The notes below the pieces were generated by a model. It was not told the DNA's origin. It saw only the letters and a list, made by a program, of their open reading frames with translations, and did not search any database. A program made the position numbers and the translations under genes. This document shows positions 43,042 through 52,342 of a stretch of 64,000 nucleotides of DNA, piece after piece. Within the stretch, counting starts at the first letter, position 1. Every line of letters starts with the position of its first letter. Source of the stretch: Treponema sp. (GTDB taxonomy: Bacteria > Spirochaetota > Spirochaetia > Treponematales > Treponemataceae); NCBI GenBank assembly GCA_014804005.1, contig JAAVAP010000016.1, positions 1 to 64,000 on the forward strand. The letters run 5' to 3'.

Positions 43042-44883
43042 ATGTGTGGAATTGTTGGATATGTCGGAAATGAACTTGCCACGCCGATTTTGATTGACTC
43101 GCTCAAAAAGCTCGAGTATCGCGGATATGATTCGGCGGGAATTGCCGTGCTCGACGGCGAAAACATAATCGTGCGAAAGGCGAAAGGCGCGCTCAAAGTC
43201 TTGCAGGAGCGAATCGCGAACGAGACAATAAAAGGCTCGATCGGAATCGGGCACACAAGATGGGCGACGCACGGAGAGCCGAGCGATTTGAACGCGCATC
43301 CGCAGACGAACGTTTCGGGAACGATCGCCGTCGTCCACAACGGAATCATTGAAAACCATTCGCAGCTCAAGCAATGGCTTCAAAGTCAAGGCACTGTTTT
43401 CAAAAGCCAGACCGACACCGAAGTCGTGGCGCATCTCATCAATTTTTTCTATTCGCAAACGAACGACATTTTTTCCGCAGTGATTGACGCGCTTGCAAAA
43501 GTCACAGGCTCGTACAGCCTCGCAGTTTTGTGCAAGAATTTTCCAGACAGAATAATCGTCGCGCGGAAGGAAAGCCCTCTCGTCGTGGGTTTGGGCAAAG
43601 GCGAGAATTTCATCGCGAGCGACGTTCCGGCATTGCTTTCGCACACGCGCGAAGTTTACTTTTTGGAAGACAAGGAAATCGCCGTGGTCTACGCCGATCA
43701 CGTTGACCTTTTTTCCACCGAAGGCGAACGCCATATCCGCGAGCCTTATCATGTGGAATGGGACGCATCATCGGCGGAAAAAGAAGGATACGCACATTTC
43801 ATGCTCAAGGAAATTCATGAGCAGCCAAAGGCGATTTTGGACACAATGCGGCCTCGTCTCGTAAAGGCAGGCGAAAAGCCGACCGACATAAAATTCGAAG
43901 AGCTCAAAGAAAACATCGATTGGAAGAACATCGGAAGAATCGTCATCACCGCCTGCGGCACGGCTTCTTACGCGGGACAAGTGGCGAAATACGCTTTCGA
44001 AAAATTCGCGCGGCTTTCCACCGAAGTTGACATCGCGTCCGAATACCGCTACCGAAATCCAATCATGAACGCGAACGACCTTTTCATCGTCATAAGCCAG
44101 TCGGGAGAAACCGCCGACACGCTCGCGGCTTTGCGCCTTGCGAAAAAAGCAGGCGCGAAAATCATCGCCATCACGAACTGCGTCGGCTCTTCGGTTTCGC
44201 GCGAGGCGGACTATGTGATTTACACCTGGGCGGGCGCGGAAATTTCCGTGGCTTCCACAAAGGCGTACACGGCGCAATTGGTCTGCCTTTATTTGCTCGC
44301 GCTCAAGGCGGGCGCAGAGCGCAAAACGATTTCGCAAAGCGAATACGAAAGCGCGCTTTTGGAATTTGAAAGCGTTCCTCAAAAAATCGAGGAAATCCTG
44401 AAGAATGAAGGCATCGTGCAAAAGCTCGCCTCGCAGAATTTCAACAAAGCAAGCGTATTCTACATCGGGCGCAGGTTTGACAGCGCGTCGTGCCTTGAAG
44501 CCGCGCTCAAATTGAAAGAAGTGAGCTACATGCACAGCGAGGCTTTTGCCGCAGGCGAACTCAAGCACGGTCCAATCGCGCTCATCGACAAAAGTTCGCT
44601 TGTAATCGCAATCGCGTCCGACGCAGAACTTTACGAAAAAATCCACTCGAACATTGAGCAGGTAAAGTCGCGCGGAGCGCAGACGCTCGTAATCACGCAG
44701 GACGATTCGGGATATTTTTCCGACACTTCCGACGACACGATCGCGATTCCGAAAATCAGCGCGGATTTCGCTCCGCTCCTCACTGTGATTCCGGTGCAAC
44801 TTTTCGCGTATTATTGCGCGGTGCTTCGTGGAAACGATCCGGACAAGCCGCGCAATTTGGCAAAGTCCGTTACGGTGGAATAA
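43042..44883 (+). CDS. glmS: Glutamine-fructose-6-phosphate aminotransferase
   Basis: Makes glucosamine-6-phosphate from fructose-6-phosphate and glutamine, first step of amino-sugar and peptidoglycan synthesis. 613 aa, full length. Catalytic Cys2 in 'MCGIVGYVG'; glutaminase domain to about 220; two SIS domains (about 290-420 and 465-600) with 'ISQSGETADTLAALRLAKK' and C-terminal 'DPDKPRNLAKSVTVE' ending in the usual VTVE. SD AGGAG. Next gene is glnA, which supplies the amide donor. Confidence 0.97.
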   Translation: MCGIVGYVGNELATPILIDSLKKLEYRGYDSAGIAVLDGENIIVRKAKGALKVLQERIANETIKGSIGIGHTRWATHGEPSDLNAHPQTNVSGTIAVVHNGIIENHSQLKQWLQSQGTVFKSQTDTEVVAHLINFFYSQTNDIFSAVIDALAKVTGSYSLAVLCKNFPDRIIVARKESPLVVGLGKGENFIASDVPALLSHTREVYFLEDKEIAVVYADHVDLFSTEGERHIREPYHVEWDASSAEKEGYAHFMLKEIHEQPKAILDTMRPRLVKAGEKPTDIKFEELKENIDWKNIGRIVITACGTASYAGQVAKYAFEKFARLSTEVDIASEYRYRNPIMNANDLFIVISQSGETADTLAALRLAKKAGAKIIAITNCVGSSVSREADYVIYTWAGAEISVASTKAYTAQLVCLYLLALKAGAERKTISQSEYESALLEFESVPQKIEEILKNEGIVQKLASQNFNKASVFYIGRRFDSASCLEAALKLKEVSYMHSEAFAAGELKHGPIALIDKSSLVIAIASDAELYEKIHSNIEQVKSRGAQTLVITQDDSGYFSDTSDDTIAIPKISADFAPLLTVIPVQLFAYYCAVLRGNDPDKPRNLAKSVTVE

Positions 44884-44956
44884 AGACGCGCGAAAATTTT
44901 GCGACAATGCGATATTGATAAAGCGGCATATTGATTTTTTATCGATTGGGGGAAAT

Positions 44957-46213
44957 GTGTACACAAAAAGCGAAGTATTGCAATATGTTTCAGAAAACGG
45001 CGTGAAATTCATAAAGCTGTTTTTTTCCGACATTTTCGGAAATGTGAAAAGCATCTCGATTCAACCGCGCGAACTTGAACGCGCTTTCGAAAGCGGCATT
45101 TCGTTCGACGCAAGCGCGGTGGCAGGATTTTTGAATGTAAGCACGAGCGACTTGTTTTTGATTCCCGACCCCGCGACGCTTTCCGTTTTGCCGTGGCGAC
45201 CTCAGCAAGGAAAAGTCGTCCGCCTTTTTTGCACAATTCGCTATCCGGACGGACGGCCGTTCGAAGGCGACATGCGAATGCTTTTGAGCAGAATCGACGA
45301 CGAGGCGAGAAATTCTGGCTACGAAATCAAGGCCGGAATCGAAAGCGAATTCTATCTGTTCAAACTGGACGCGGACGGAAATCCAACGAAAATTCCGCTC
45401 GACAACGCGGGCTATTGCGACCTCGCGCCCAAGGACAAGGGCGAAAACGTTCGCCGACAAATTTGCATTTATCTCGAGCAGATGGGAATCCAGCCCGAAA
45501 TGTCGCACCACGAAGCAGGCCCCGGCCAACAAGAAGTCGTGTTCCGCTACAGCAGCGTCTGCGCCGCCGCCGACAATCTCGCCACATACAAAACAATCGT
45601 GAGCACGGTGGCCGCCGCCAATGGACTTTACGCTTCGTTCGCGCCAAAGCCGCTCGAAGGCTGGCACGGAAACGGACTTCACTTGAGCATTTCGATTTCG
45701 AAAGGCGGCAAGAACATTTTTTGCGGAGATGAACTTTGCGAGGATGCAAAAAATTTCATCGCGGGAATTTTGTTCCACGCGGAGGAAATCACGCTTTTCA
45801 CGAATCCGCTGAAATCTTCATACAAGCGTCTCGGCGAATTCGAAGCGCCGGAATACATTTCGTGGAGCCGCCAAAATCGAAGCCAGCTCATTCGCCTGCC
45901 CGCCGCCGCGACCGACGAGCTTTGCCGAATCGAACTGCGCTCGCCCGATTCCAGCTGCAACCAATATCTCGCGCTCGCGCTCGCCGTAAAAGCGGGCTTC
46001 GACGGCATCAAGAAAAAGCTCGCCTTGTGTCCCGCCGTGAATCTCGACTTATACAAAGCCGATTGCGAGGAAACGAAGGGCTTGAAAAAATTGCCGAAAA
46101 ATTTTGACGACGCAAAAAAATTCGCGCTGCAAAGCGAATTCATAAAATCGATTTTGCCGAAAGTGACGCTCGACGCATTCGAGAATTTCGACGGAAATTC
46201 GGAAGAAATTTAA
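44957..46213 (+). CDS. glnA: Glutamine synthetase
   Basis: ATP-dependent amidation of glutamate. 418 aa from a GTG start. Motifs: 'GIESEFYLF' (metal site), 'SHHEAGPGQQEVVFRY', 'WHGNGLHLSIS', and 'NRSQLIRLPAA'. No adenylylation loop typical of GlnA1-beta is evident. GTG 44957 is chosen because GGGGG lies 4 nt upstream and homology starts there; the frame upstream overlaps glmS and has no signal. The gene is followed 5 bp later by an ANTAR-domain regulator, an arrangement that suggests RNA-level control of nitrogen assimilation. Confidence 0.92.
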   Translation: MYTKSEVLQYVSENGVKFIKLFFSDIFGNVKSISIQPRELERAFESGISFDASAVAGFLNVSTSDLFLIPDPATLSVLPWRPQQGKVVRLFCTIRYPDGRPFEGDMRMLLSRIDDEARNSGYEIKAGIESEFYLFKLDADGNPTKIPLDNAGYCDLAPKDKGENVRRQICIYLEQMGIQPEMSHHEAGPGQQEVVFRYSSVCAAADNLATYKTIVSTVAAANGLYASFAPKPLEGWHGNGLHLSISISKGGKNIFCGDELCEDAKNFIAGILFHAEEITLFTNPLKSSYKRLGEFEAPEYISWSRQNRSQLIRLPAAATDELCRIELRSPDSSCNQYLALALAVKAGFDGIKKKLALCPAVNLDLYKADCEETKGLKKLPKNFDDAKKFALQSEFIKSILPKVTLDAFENFDGNSEEI

Positions 46214-46218
46214 AATCC

Positions 46219-46788
46219 ATGGACAGCGTTCTCATAGTTTCAAACACAAGCACGACTCTTCAAATAATTTCAAGTTTGCTCGGCTCTCAAAAATTTTCGC
46301 GCGTTTCCACAATTCAAAACGGAGCGCAGGCAAGGCGCGATTTGCTGGACGCGCAATACGATCTCATCATCATCGACACTCCCCTCCCCGACGAACTCGG
46401 AGACGACCTCGCCTTGCATGCCGCAGAATCCACCGACGCAGGAATCATCTTAATTGTGAGTTCCGAAATTTTGGACGACGTAAACGCGAATGTCGAGGAC
46501 GCGGGAGTTTTCGTTTTGCCAAAACCAATCAGCCCCGAATTTTTTTATCAGGCCGCGAAGCTTCTCACAGCAAGCAGAAAGCGCGTGATGCGCCTTGAGG
46601 ACGAAAACAAAAAATTGCAGCAAAAAATTTCCGAAGTGCGAATCGTCGATCGCGCAAAATGCATTTTGATTCAGCACTTGGAAATGACGGAGCGGCAGGC
46701 GCACCACTACATCGAAAAGCAGTCGATGGATTTGCGCCAAAGCCGAATCGTTACGGCGCAGAACATTCTAAAAACTTACGATTTGTAA
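46219..46788 (+). CDS. ANTAR-domain antiterminator, receiver-like N-terminus
   Basis: 189 aa. N-terminal response-regulator-like domain (1-120) with phospho-acceptor-like Asp in 'YDLIIIDTPLPDE' and Lys in 'VFVLPKPISPEFF'; a coiled-coil linker 'RKRVMRLEDENKKLQQKISE'; C-terminal ANTAR domain ('AKCILIQHLEMTERQAHHYI', then 'QSMDLRQSR'). ANTAR proteins bind paired hexaloop stem-loops in nascent RNA and prevent termination, often of nitrogen genes. Next to glnA, the likely regulon includes glnA or other nitrogen genes. Same transcript as glnA (5-bp gap). Confidence 0.88.
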   Translation: MDSVLIVSNTSTTLQIISSLLGSQKFSRVSTIQNGAQARRDLLDAQYDLIIIDTPLPDELGDDLALHAAESTDAGIILIVSSEILDDVNANVEDAGVFVLPKPISPEFFYQAAKLLTASRKRVMRLEDENKKLQQKISEVRIVDRAKCILIQHLEMTERQAHHYIEKQSMDLRQSRIVTAQNILKTYDL

Positions 46789-46950
46789 TTCATCCGCGCT
46801 ACTGAAGGTTGCGTAAAAAACTGCGCAATTTTTTCATGCAAAAATCACGATTTACTTCAAAGTCAAATTTTATCATTCCGAATTTTTCCCGAATTCCGCT
46901 CGTAAAAATTTTCATAAATCAATCATAATATTTTGCCGAAAATTTATATT

Positions 46951-47577
46951 ATGAAAAGAAAAATTTATTTTATCACGGTGTGCGCTTTTTTCGCGGCATT
47001 TTTTTCGTGCAAAACGAGTCAGCAGGAAATTGCGGAAGCTCCGACCATCGAAAATCCGGACGGCGTGAAAACTTATGTCAACACTGGCGTGAACAACGCG
47101 ACGGGAAACATTTCCACCGTGCTCGTTTTCAACAAGATAATCGAAGTCACGGGAATTCATCCGGCGAGCCGCGAGCGTTTTGCCTTGAGCGAAAAAAATT
47201 ACAAGTACAATCCTGTTACGACGGAACTTGAAATCACGATGCCGAGCGACGTTCCATACAAACTTCGCGACTTGAGCTTTCACATCGTGGGCTTCGCGGC
47301 GGATCCCGGAATTTTCGTGCTTTCGGGAATAGATTCCAAGCGCGACGAAATCAGCGTCGCAATCGCCGGAAAAAAAGCCGTAGAAGGAAAAGATTTCGCC
47401 TACGACAAATCGGCGCGGCGCATAACAAGCCTCGTTCCGCTCAACGTGGATTCGGATTCGTTTCAAATCTGCTGGGCGACAAAAAACGGCAGCGTGAATT
47501 TTTCGAACGACACGCAAAAGTTCCGCGAGCAATATCAGAAAATCTACGCAGAATGGGCGGCATCCGTGCGCCTATAA
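46951..47577 (+). CDS. Hypothetical lipoprotein
   Basis: 208 aa. Signal peptide with lipobox FFSC (Cys about residue 20). Two beta-rich parts; 'GVNNATGNISTVLVFNKIIE' and 'ITMPSDVPYKLRDLSFHIVG' have no family I recognise. Charged tail 'FREQYQKIYAEWAASVR'. ATG 46951 begins the signal peptide; no SD is visible and TATATT lies directly before it. Convergent with the phosphatase gene, 8 bp apart. Confidence 0.7.
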   Translation: MKRKIYFITVCAFFAAFFSCKTSQQEIAEAPTIENPDGVKTYVNTGVNNATGNISTVLVFNKIIEVTGIHPASRERFALSEKNYKYNPVTTELEITMPSDVPYKLRDLSFHIVGFAADPGIFVLSGIDSKRDEISVAIAGKKAVEGKDFAYDKSARRITSLVPLNVDSDSFQICWATKNGSVNFSNDTQKFREQYQKIYAEWAASVRL

Positions 47578-47585
47578 TTCGCGCT

Positions 47586-48053
47586 TCATTGAATGTCCAA
47601 AGCAGACTTTAGTTTTTCCAAAAGCGCGCGGCAGCCCAAATCGATGTCATCGTAAGTTTCGTCGAAATTTCCAGTGTACCATGGATCTGCGATGTCGCGC
47701 GAAAGCCCTGCGAATTCCAAAAGCAAATGTATTTTTTCATGCACCTCGGCTTGCAAAATGCGGCGCATGTAATACAAGTTTTCCGAATCCATCGCCAAAA
47801 TCAAATCGTAACGCTCGCCGTCTGCGGCGGTGAGTTTTCGCGCGATATGCTCGTCAAAAGGGATTCCCATTTGCGAAAGTTTCGCGCGAGTTCCGCGATG
47901 CATTCCGCATCCGATTGCGTCATTGTTCGCTGCGGCAGAATCCACTTGGATTTTTCCTTCCAAGCCAGCATTCTTAACGAGATTTTTCATTACGAATTCC
48001 GCCATCGGCGAACGGCAAATGTTTCCGTGGCAAACAAAAAGAATTTTTTTCAT
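47586..48053 (-). CDS. Low-molecular-weight protein-tyrosine phosphatase
   Basis: 155 aa. P-loop 'VCHGNICRSPMAEFV' (C-x5-R-S) at residues 7-17 and the general acid in 'DPWYTGNFDETYDDI'. Complete and probably active. It overlaps the stop side of the GGDEF-EAL gene (ATG overlaps its end by 4 nt), so the two are a unit. Targets in bacteria are often tyrosine kinases of polysaccharide export, none of which is in this window. Confidence 0.9.
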   Translation of the reverse strand: MKKILFVCHGNICRSPMAEFVMKNLVKNAGLEGKIQVDSAAANNDAIGCGMHRGTRAKLSQMGIPFDEHIARKLTAADGERYDLILAMDSENLYYMRRILQAEVHEKIHLLLEFAGLSRDIADPWYTGNFDETYDDIDLGCRALLEKLKSALDIQ

Positions 48054-50443
48054 AAGTAAATTTTCTCGAACATCGAAATTTCGATGGGCTTTGAAAAATA
48101 ATATCCTTGGAACAAGTCGCAGCCATAAGTGGAAAGCAGCTCCACTTGCTCCTTGTATTCAATTCCCTTGGCGACAATTTTCGTTCCCAAACTGTGCGCC
48201 ATCGTAACGAACTGCTTCATTATGATGTAGGCGTTTCGAGGAGTGCGCGTGTTTGACAAAAATTCCATGTCGAATTTCAAGATTTCAATATCGCAGTCGC
48301 GCAACATTTTGAGCGAAGAATATCCCACGCCAAAATCTCCTATTTCAATCACGAATCCAAGTTTTCGAAGTTTTTCGACGAGCATCATCTGCCGTTCCAA
48401 ATTCATCATCATTATAGTTTCGGTGATTTCAATGTGCAGATTTTTCGGATTGATGTCGTATTCCTTGAAAAGGTCGCTGAATTCTTGATTGATGTCCATC
48501 AAATAAAAATCGCGCGGAGAAAGATTCACGGAAATGTAGAAATCGTCATGACCTTCGGATTTCCATTCGGCGAGTTTTTTAAAAACCAAATTCCAAACAT
48601 GCCTGTCAACCTTCGCAATCATTCCGTTCTTTTCAAAAATCGGAATAAATTCCGCAGGCGAAATCAAGCCTTCGTCGGGATGCTCCCAGCGAATCAGAGC
48701 CTCCGCGCCCACCGCCTTTCCGTCCTGCGTGAACTGCGGCTGCAAATAAATTTTTATCTGCTCGGTGGAAATAGCCTCGGAAAGTCCATGCATCAATTTC
48801 TGCTCGCGCAACGCCGTGTCGCGCAATGCGCTGTCATACCAAGCGACATGTTTTTCGTACTGCCCTTTTATCGTTCCAATCGCGGCGAACGCCCTGTCGC
48901 ACATCAACGAAATATGCATGTCCAAATCTTCGACTTCGTAAACGCCGAAATAGCAAATCGGCATGGCGACAAGATTGACTGAATATCTCAAAATCTGATC
49001 CGTAGTGTCGATCAAATATTTCAGGTCGAGACGCTCCTTCGGCATCAGCAGCGCGAAGCGGTCATTGTCAATCCGGCCGTAAACTTCGCCCGCGACCGAC
49101 TTTTCCTGCAAGTTGAGCGCGAACAATTTCAGAATCTTGTTGCCTTCCGTAATTCCGTAGATTTCATTTATAAGCTTGAAGTTGCCGATGTCGGAACAAA
49201 TTATGTAATATTTTTTATCCGGATTCGTTTCCAGCATGAGCGCGGCTTTTTCGTAAAAAGATTCCTTGTTGTAAATTCCAGTAAGCAAATCGTGCGTATT
49301 GCGGAAACGTTGGCTTTTTTCGCGCATATTTTCTTTGGTGACATCGATGAAAAGAAAATAGCTTCCGACGAATTCTTGCTTCGCGTTTTTCAAATGCGAA
49401 AACGACTGCCTGTAAAACGCGCTCTTCCCGCCGAATTCTCCGCTGACGGTCCGCTCAAAGGGCGCACATTCCGAAAGCCGCTTTTTTTCCGCAAATTCCG
49501 CGACGACAAAACGCAGGAAATTTTCCATGTTTTGATTCGATTTTATGTCGTAGATTTTTTTGATGTAGTCGTTCATGAAAATGCATTTGTCTTCGTTGTC
49601 AAAAATCAGCATTCCGTTGTTCATATTTTGAATCACGCGGACAATCGATTCGTGCCATAAATATTTAGGAATGAAGTTGAACGAAAAATGATAAATCAGA
49701 ACGCAGAAAAGTCCGTAAAGAACCACCGAAAAATCCACAGGAATTTCAAAAAGGACATAGAAAGAATTCACGAGAACGATGACGGCGATGAAAATTACAA
49801 GCCCAAAATATTTCGTCTTGTAGAAGCTCGGCACAAGCACGGCTTTGTGCACAAGTCCAACGAACGTCAGAAAAACAATGATGTATGAAAGCGAAAGGTG
49901 GATGTCATACGGAAAATTCGGAATTATCCTGTAGTAGACATCCGGCGCGAAAAATCCGCCTTCCGAATAAAACGACTCCACCGAAAAAATCGCATGCGAA
50001 AAAATGTTCGGCACGAACTGCGCGATGTCCGCCACGACAAGCAAGAAAATCGCGAGCATCATTTTTTCAAACCAAGTCGTCCGCTGCTTCTTCTTTTGAA
50101 AGAACGCCGCCAAATCGTAGCGAAAAAAAACATAGAAAGCCTCGTACCATCTGCGCGAAGCGGACGCGTTCGGAAAAGCGTATTCCACGCTGAAATACAA
50201 AAGCAAAAACAAAAGTATGTCGATGAAACAAAAATACCATGAAAAGAAAATCATCGCCATGAATTCAGACGTGACATGCGTGATGAAAATGTTCGGGAAC
50301 ACCGTAAAAAATCCGACAACGAGCAAGTCGAAAATTTTCTGCGAAAGCGCGAGGTTTTCGTTCTTTGCATAAAAGATTCTGAAAATCGTAAGCGCTATCA
50401 AAATTTCTGTGAAAATCAGAATCAATGTGTAACAAAGCTTCAT
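48050..50443 (-). CDS. Membrane GGDEF-EAL protein, both sites degenerate
   Basis: 797 aa. About eight membrane segments (1-270), a PAS-like sensor (about 280-385, 'NGMLIFDNEDKCIFMNDYI'), GGDEF domain (about 390-545) and EAL domain (about 555-797). GGDEF has lost its signature ('GRIDNDRFALL'). EAL keeps EALIRW, the Asn of 'SVNLSPRDF', 'EITE', the Lys of 'LKFD' and 'QGYYFSKP', but DDFG is 'GDFG' and the EGVE motif is 'KGIE'. It probably binds c-di-GMP without making or degrading it; the loss of two catalytic positions is seen, the receptor role inferred. Leaderless-type promoter. Confidence 0.88.
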   Translation of the reverse strand: MKLCYTLILIFTEILIALTIFRIFYAKNENLALSQKIFDLLVVGFFTVFPNIFITHVTSEFMAMIFFSWYFCFIDILLFLLLYFSVEYAFPNASASRRWYEAFYVFFRYDLAAFFQKKKQRTTWFEKMMLAIFLLVVADIAQFVPNIFSHAIFSVESFYSEGGFFAPDVYYRIIPNFPYDIHLSLSYIIVFLTFVGLVHKAVLVPSFYKTKYFGLVIFIAVIVLVNSFYVLFEIPVDFSVVLYGLFCVLIYHFSFNFIPKYLWHESIVRVIQNMNNGMLIFDNEDKCIFMNDYIKKIYDIKSNQNMENFLRFVVAEFAEKKRLSECAPFERTVSGEFGGKSAFYRQSFSHLKNAKQEFVGSYFLFIDVTKENMREKSQRFRNTHDLLTGIYNKESFYEKAALMLETNPDKKYYIICSDIGNFKLINEIYGITEGNKILKLFALNLQEKSVAGEVYGRIDNDRFALLMPKERLDLKYLIDTTDQILRYSVNLVAMPICYFGVYEVEDLDMHISLMCDRAFAAIGTIKGQYEKHVAWYDSALRDTALREQKLMHGLSEAISTEQIKIYLQPQFTQDGKAVGAEALIRWEHPDEGLISPAEFIPIFEKNGMIAKVDRHVWNLVFKKLAEWKSEGHDDFYISVNLSPRDFYLMDINQEFSDLFKEYDINPKNLHIEITETIMMMNLERQMMLVEKLRKLGFVIEIGDFGVGYSSLKMLRDCDIEILKFDMEFLSNTRTPRNAYIIMKQFVTMAHSLGTKIVAKGIEYKEQVELLSTYGCDLFQGYYFSKPIEISMFEKIYL

Positions 50444-50449
50444 TTGGAT

Positions 50450-50478
50450 ATTGTATCACGACTTGGGAATTTTTGCAA
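50450..50478 (-). promoter_or_regulatory. Leaderless-type promoter of the GGDEF-EAL gene
   Basis: TTGCAA, 17-bp spacer, TACAAT, then 6 nt (ATCCAA) to ATG; no SD. The rest of the gap to 50709 holds GCAAGCC-TTT-GGCTTGC (50511-50527) and a smaller CCGC/GCGG hairpin, no gene. Confidence 0.6.
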
Positions 50479-50709
50479 CTCAAGTTTTTTTGCGCCCTGC
50501 GCATACGTTCGCAAGCCTTTGGCTTGCATCCGTTTGCATGAATGGAAATTATTTAACTCGCCGCTTTCGCGGCTTGCGCATCCATTTACAAATCGATTCA
50601 TATATTATATTATGGAAACGCGAGTCGGACTTGCGCTAAAATGAAAATCGGAAACGGATTTTGTTGAAATGAGAAAGTTTGAAAACCTGAATTTCAAGGA
50701 GAAAATCTT

Positions 50710-51138
50710 ATGAACATACGCAAAGCCGAAACAAACGACGCGCCTGCGATTTGCAGGATTTGCACAAATGATTTAGGCTACGAATGCAGCGACGAGTTTG
50801 TTTTAAACCGCCTGAAAAATATCGACGAAAGCCGCGAGGCGGTGTTTGTCGCCGAAATCGAAGGCGCGGTCGCAGGCTTTGTCCACGCGGAAAAATACGA
50901 GCTGCTTTACTTTGAGCCGATGATAAACATACTTGGCTTGGCAGTTTCCTCCGAGCGCAGAAGGCGTGGGCTTGGCAAGGCGTTGATTTCCCGCGCGGAA
51001 AGTTGGGGGAAAGAACTTGGCATAAATATCGTGCGCCTGAATTCGGGACATTCCCGAAAGGAAGCGCATGATTTTTACAGGGCGACGGGATTTGATGACG
51101 AAAAATTGCAGATGCGGTTTATTAAGAATTTGGATTGA
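50710..51138 (+). CDS. GNAT-family N-acetyltransferase
   Basis: 142 aa, single GNAT domain. Acetyl-CoA loop 'SSERRRRGLGKALI' (R/Q-x-x-G-x-G/A) at about residues 78-91; 'NSGHSRKEAHDFYRATGFD' is typical of the aminoglycoside/ribosomal-type subgroup. The substrate cannot be inferred. SD AAGGAG lies 9 nt before ATG. Confidence 0.87.
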   Translation: MNIRKAETNDAPAICRICTNDLGYECSDEFVLNRLKNIDESREAVFVAEIEGAVAGFVHAEKYELLYFEPMINILGLAVSSERRRRGLGKALISRAESWGKELGINIVRLNSGHSRKEAHDFYRATGFDDEKLQMRFIKNLD

Positions 51139-51205
51139 AACTTTGGCGCGAGCGCGGGCAAAAACAGTTGTAAAACTGATTTCGACTTTTTCCATTGCCA
51201 CGAAA

Positions 51206-51234
51206 TTGACCGCGCGTTAAATTCAAGCTATAAT
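51206..51234 (+). promoter_or_regulatory. Promoter of the YjbR-like gene
   Basis: TTGACC, 17-bp spacer, TATAAT; leader about 25 nt with SD GGAG. Confidence 0.7.
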
Positions 51235-51265
51235 TGCATCAACAAATCTGATTTGGAGCAAAATT

Positions 51266-51928
51266 ATGTTTGAAGATATATTCATAAAGAAAAAAGTGCA
51301 ATCCAAAAAATTGTCGGATTATGGCTTTGTCGCAAAAGACGGAAAATGGACATTCGAAACCAAAATAATGAACGGAACTTTCCGCCTTTATGTCTTTGTC
51401 GCGGAAAACGGAAACGTGGAAACCGATTTGATTGAGATTGAAAACGGCGAACATTACGTGCTATACAAGACAAACGCTTCGGGAACTTTCGTCGGAGAAA
51501 TTCGGACGGAAATCGAAGCCGCGCTTGCAAACATCGCGAATGCCTGTTATGAGCCGTCCGTGTTCAAGGCAGGTCAGGCGCAAATGGCGATAGAATTTGT
51601 GCGCGAAAAATATGGCGACGAGCTTGAATTTTTGTGGAAGAAATTTGACGACAACGCAGTATGGAGAAGAAAGGACAGCCAGAAATGGTATGCCGCGATT
51701 CTGACAGTAAACGGACGAAAGCTCGGGCTAGACACCGACAAAACCGTGGAAATCATTGACTTGCGAATGAAGGTCGAAGACAGGGATTTCATTTTGTCGA
51801 GAGAACATTATTATCCCGGCTGGCACATGAACAAAAAAAGTTGGTATACGATTGTCCTTGACGGCGGCATTTCAGACGAAGAAATAAAACTGCGAATAAC
51901 AGAAAGCTATGAATTGGCGAAGAAATAA
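51266..51928 (+). CDS. MmcQ/YjbR-family protein with N-terminal extension
   Basis: 220 aa. The C-terminal 110 residues match the MmcQ/YjbR fold ('KYGDELEFLWKKFDDNAV', 'YPGWHMNKKSWYTIVLDGGI' closely resembles the family end). The N-terminal 95 residues ('IKKKVQSKKLSDYGFVAKDG') form an extra domain often fused in treponemal and clostridial members. YjbR has a CyaY-like DNA-binding fold; no biochemical role is established. Own promoter. Confidence 0.82.
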   Translation: MFEDIFIKKKVQSKKLSDYGFVAKDGKWTFETKIMNGTFRLYVFVAENGNVETDLIEIENGEHYVLYKTNASGTFVGEIRTEIEAALANIANACYEPSVFKAGQAQMAIEFVREKYGDELEFLWKKFDDNAVWRRKDSQKWYAAILTVNGRKLGLDTDKTVEIIDLRMKVEDRDFILSREHYYPGWHMNKKSWYTIVLDGGISDEEIKLRITESYELAKK

Positions 51929-51943
51929 TAAAAAGGGGGATAT

Positions 51944-52054
51944 ATGAAGTTTGACAATCACGACGAACGCATAAAATATTATGAATTGCTGCCCGAACGC
52001 AATCTCGACGCGCTCCATTCTTTTGAGCCAGCGACAATCGAGGAAATCATGTAG
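51944..52054 (+). CDS. 36-codon ORF, possibly truncated gene
   Basis: ATG follows GGGGG at 6 nt and encodes 36 residues, 'MKFDNHDERIKYYELLPERN' onward, ending '...TIEEIM'. The stop TAG is the first base triplet of the repeat motif GTAGAAAATCTA that opens the periodic array. The N-terminal text looks like a genuine protein start rather than random DNA, so the gene may have been cut by the array. No family is recognised. Confidence 0.45.
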   Translation: MKFDNHDERIKYYELLPERNLDALHSFEPATIEEIM

Positions 52055-52342
52055 AAAATCTACTTTCTTGCTTTTTCCTGTGGGAGCGAGATAGATTTTC
52101 TACTTTCTTGCCGCAGAATGTTTGGACGAAGTAGAAAATATATCTGCCTGCCGACGCGAGTTCCGAGCAAAGTAGAAAATCTACATCCTTGCTTTTTCCT
52201 GTGGGAGCGAGATAGATTTTCTACTTTCTTGCCGCAGAATGTTTGGGCAAAGTAGAAAATCTATCGACGCGCCCCCGCGTTCGGGAGCAAACGAGAAAAT
52301 CTATCTGCCCGTCTTTCGCGCGGGCAAGGTAGAAAATATATC
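52051..52342. repeat. Periodic array of 12-bp motif at about 40-bp spacing
   Basis: GTAGAAAATCTA (or its complement TAGATTTTCTAC) occurs at about 52051(+), 52092(-), 52131(+), 52172(+), 52213(-), 52252(+), 52292(+, GAGAAAATCTA) and 52329(+). Steps are 37-41 bp. A 121-bp block is duplicated in tandem (52051 and 52172). The G/C-rich spacers differ and several hold small hairpins, e.g. GCCCG/CGGGC. Downstream to 52455 there is only a short frame without a recognisable product. Confidence 0.85.

Noticed and set aside
52051..52342. CRISPR array
   Set aside because: The repeat is only 12 bp, occurs in both orientations, spacing varies, and no cas gene is near.
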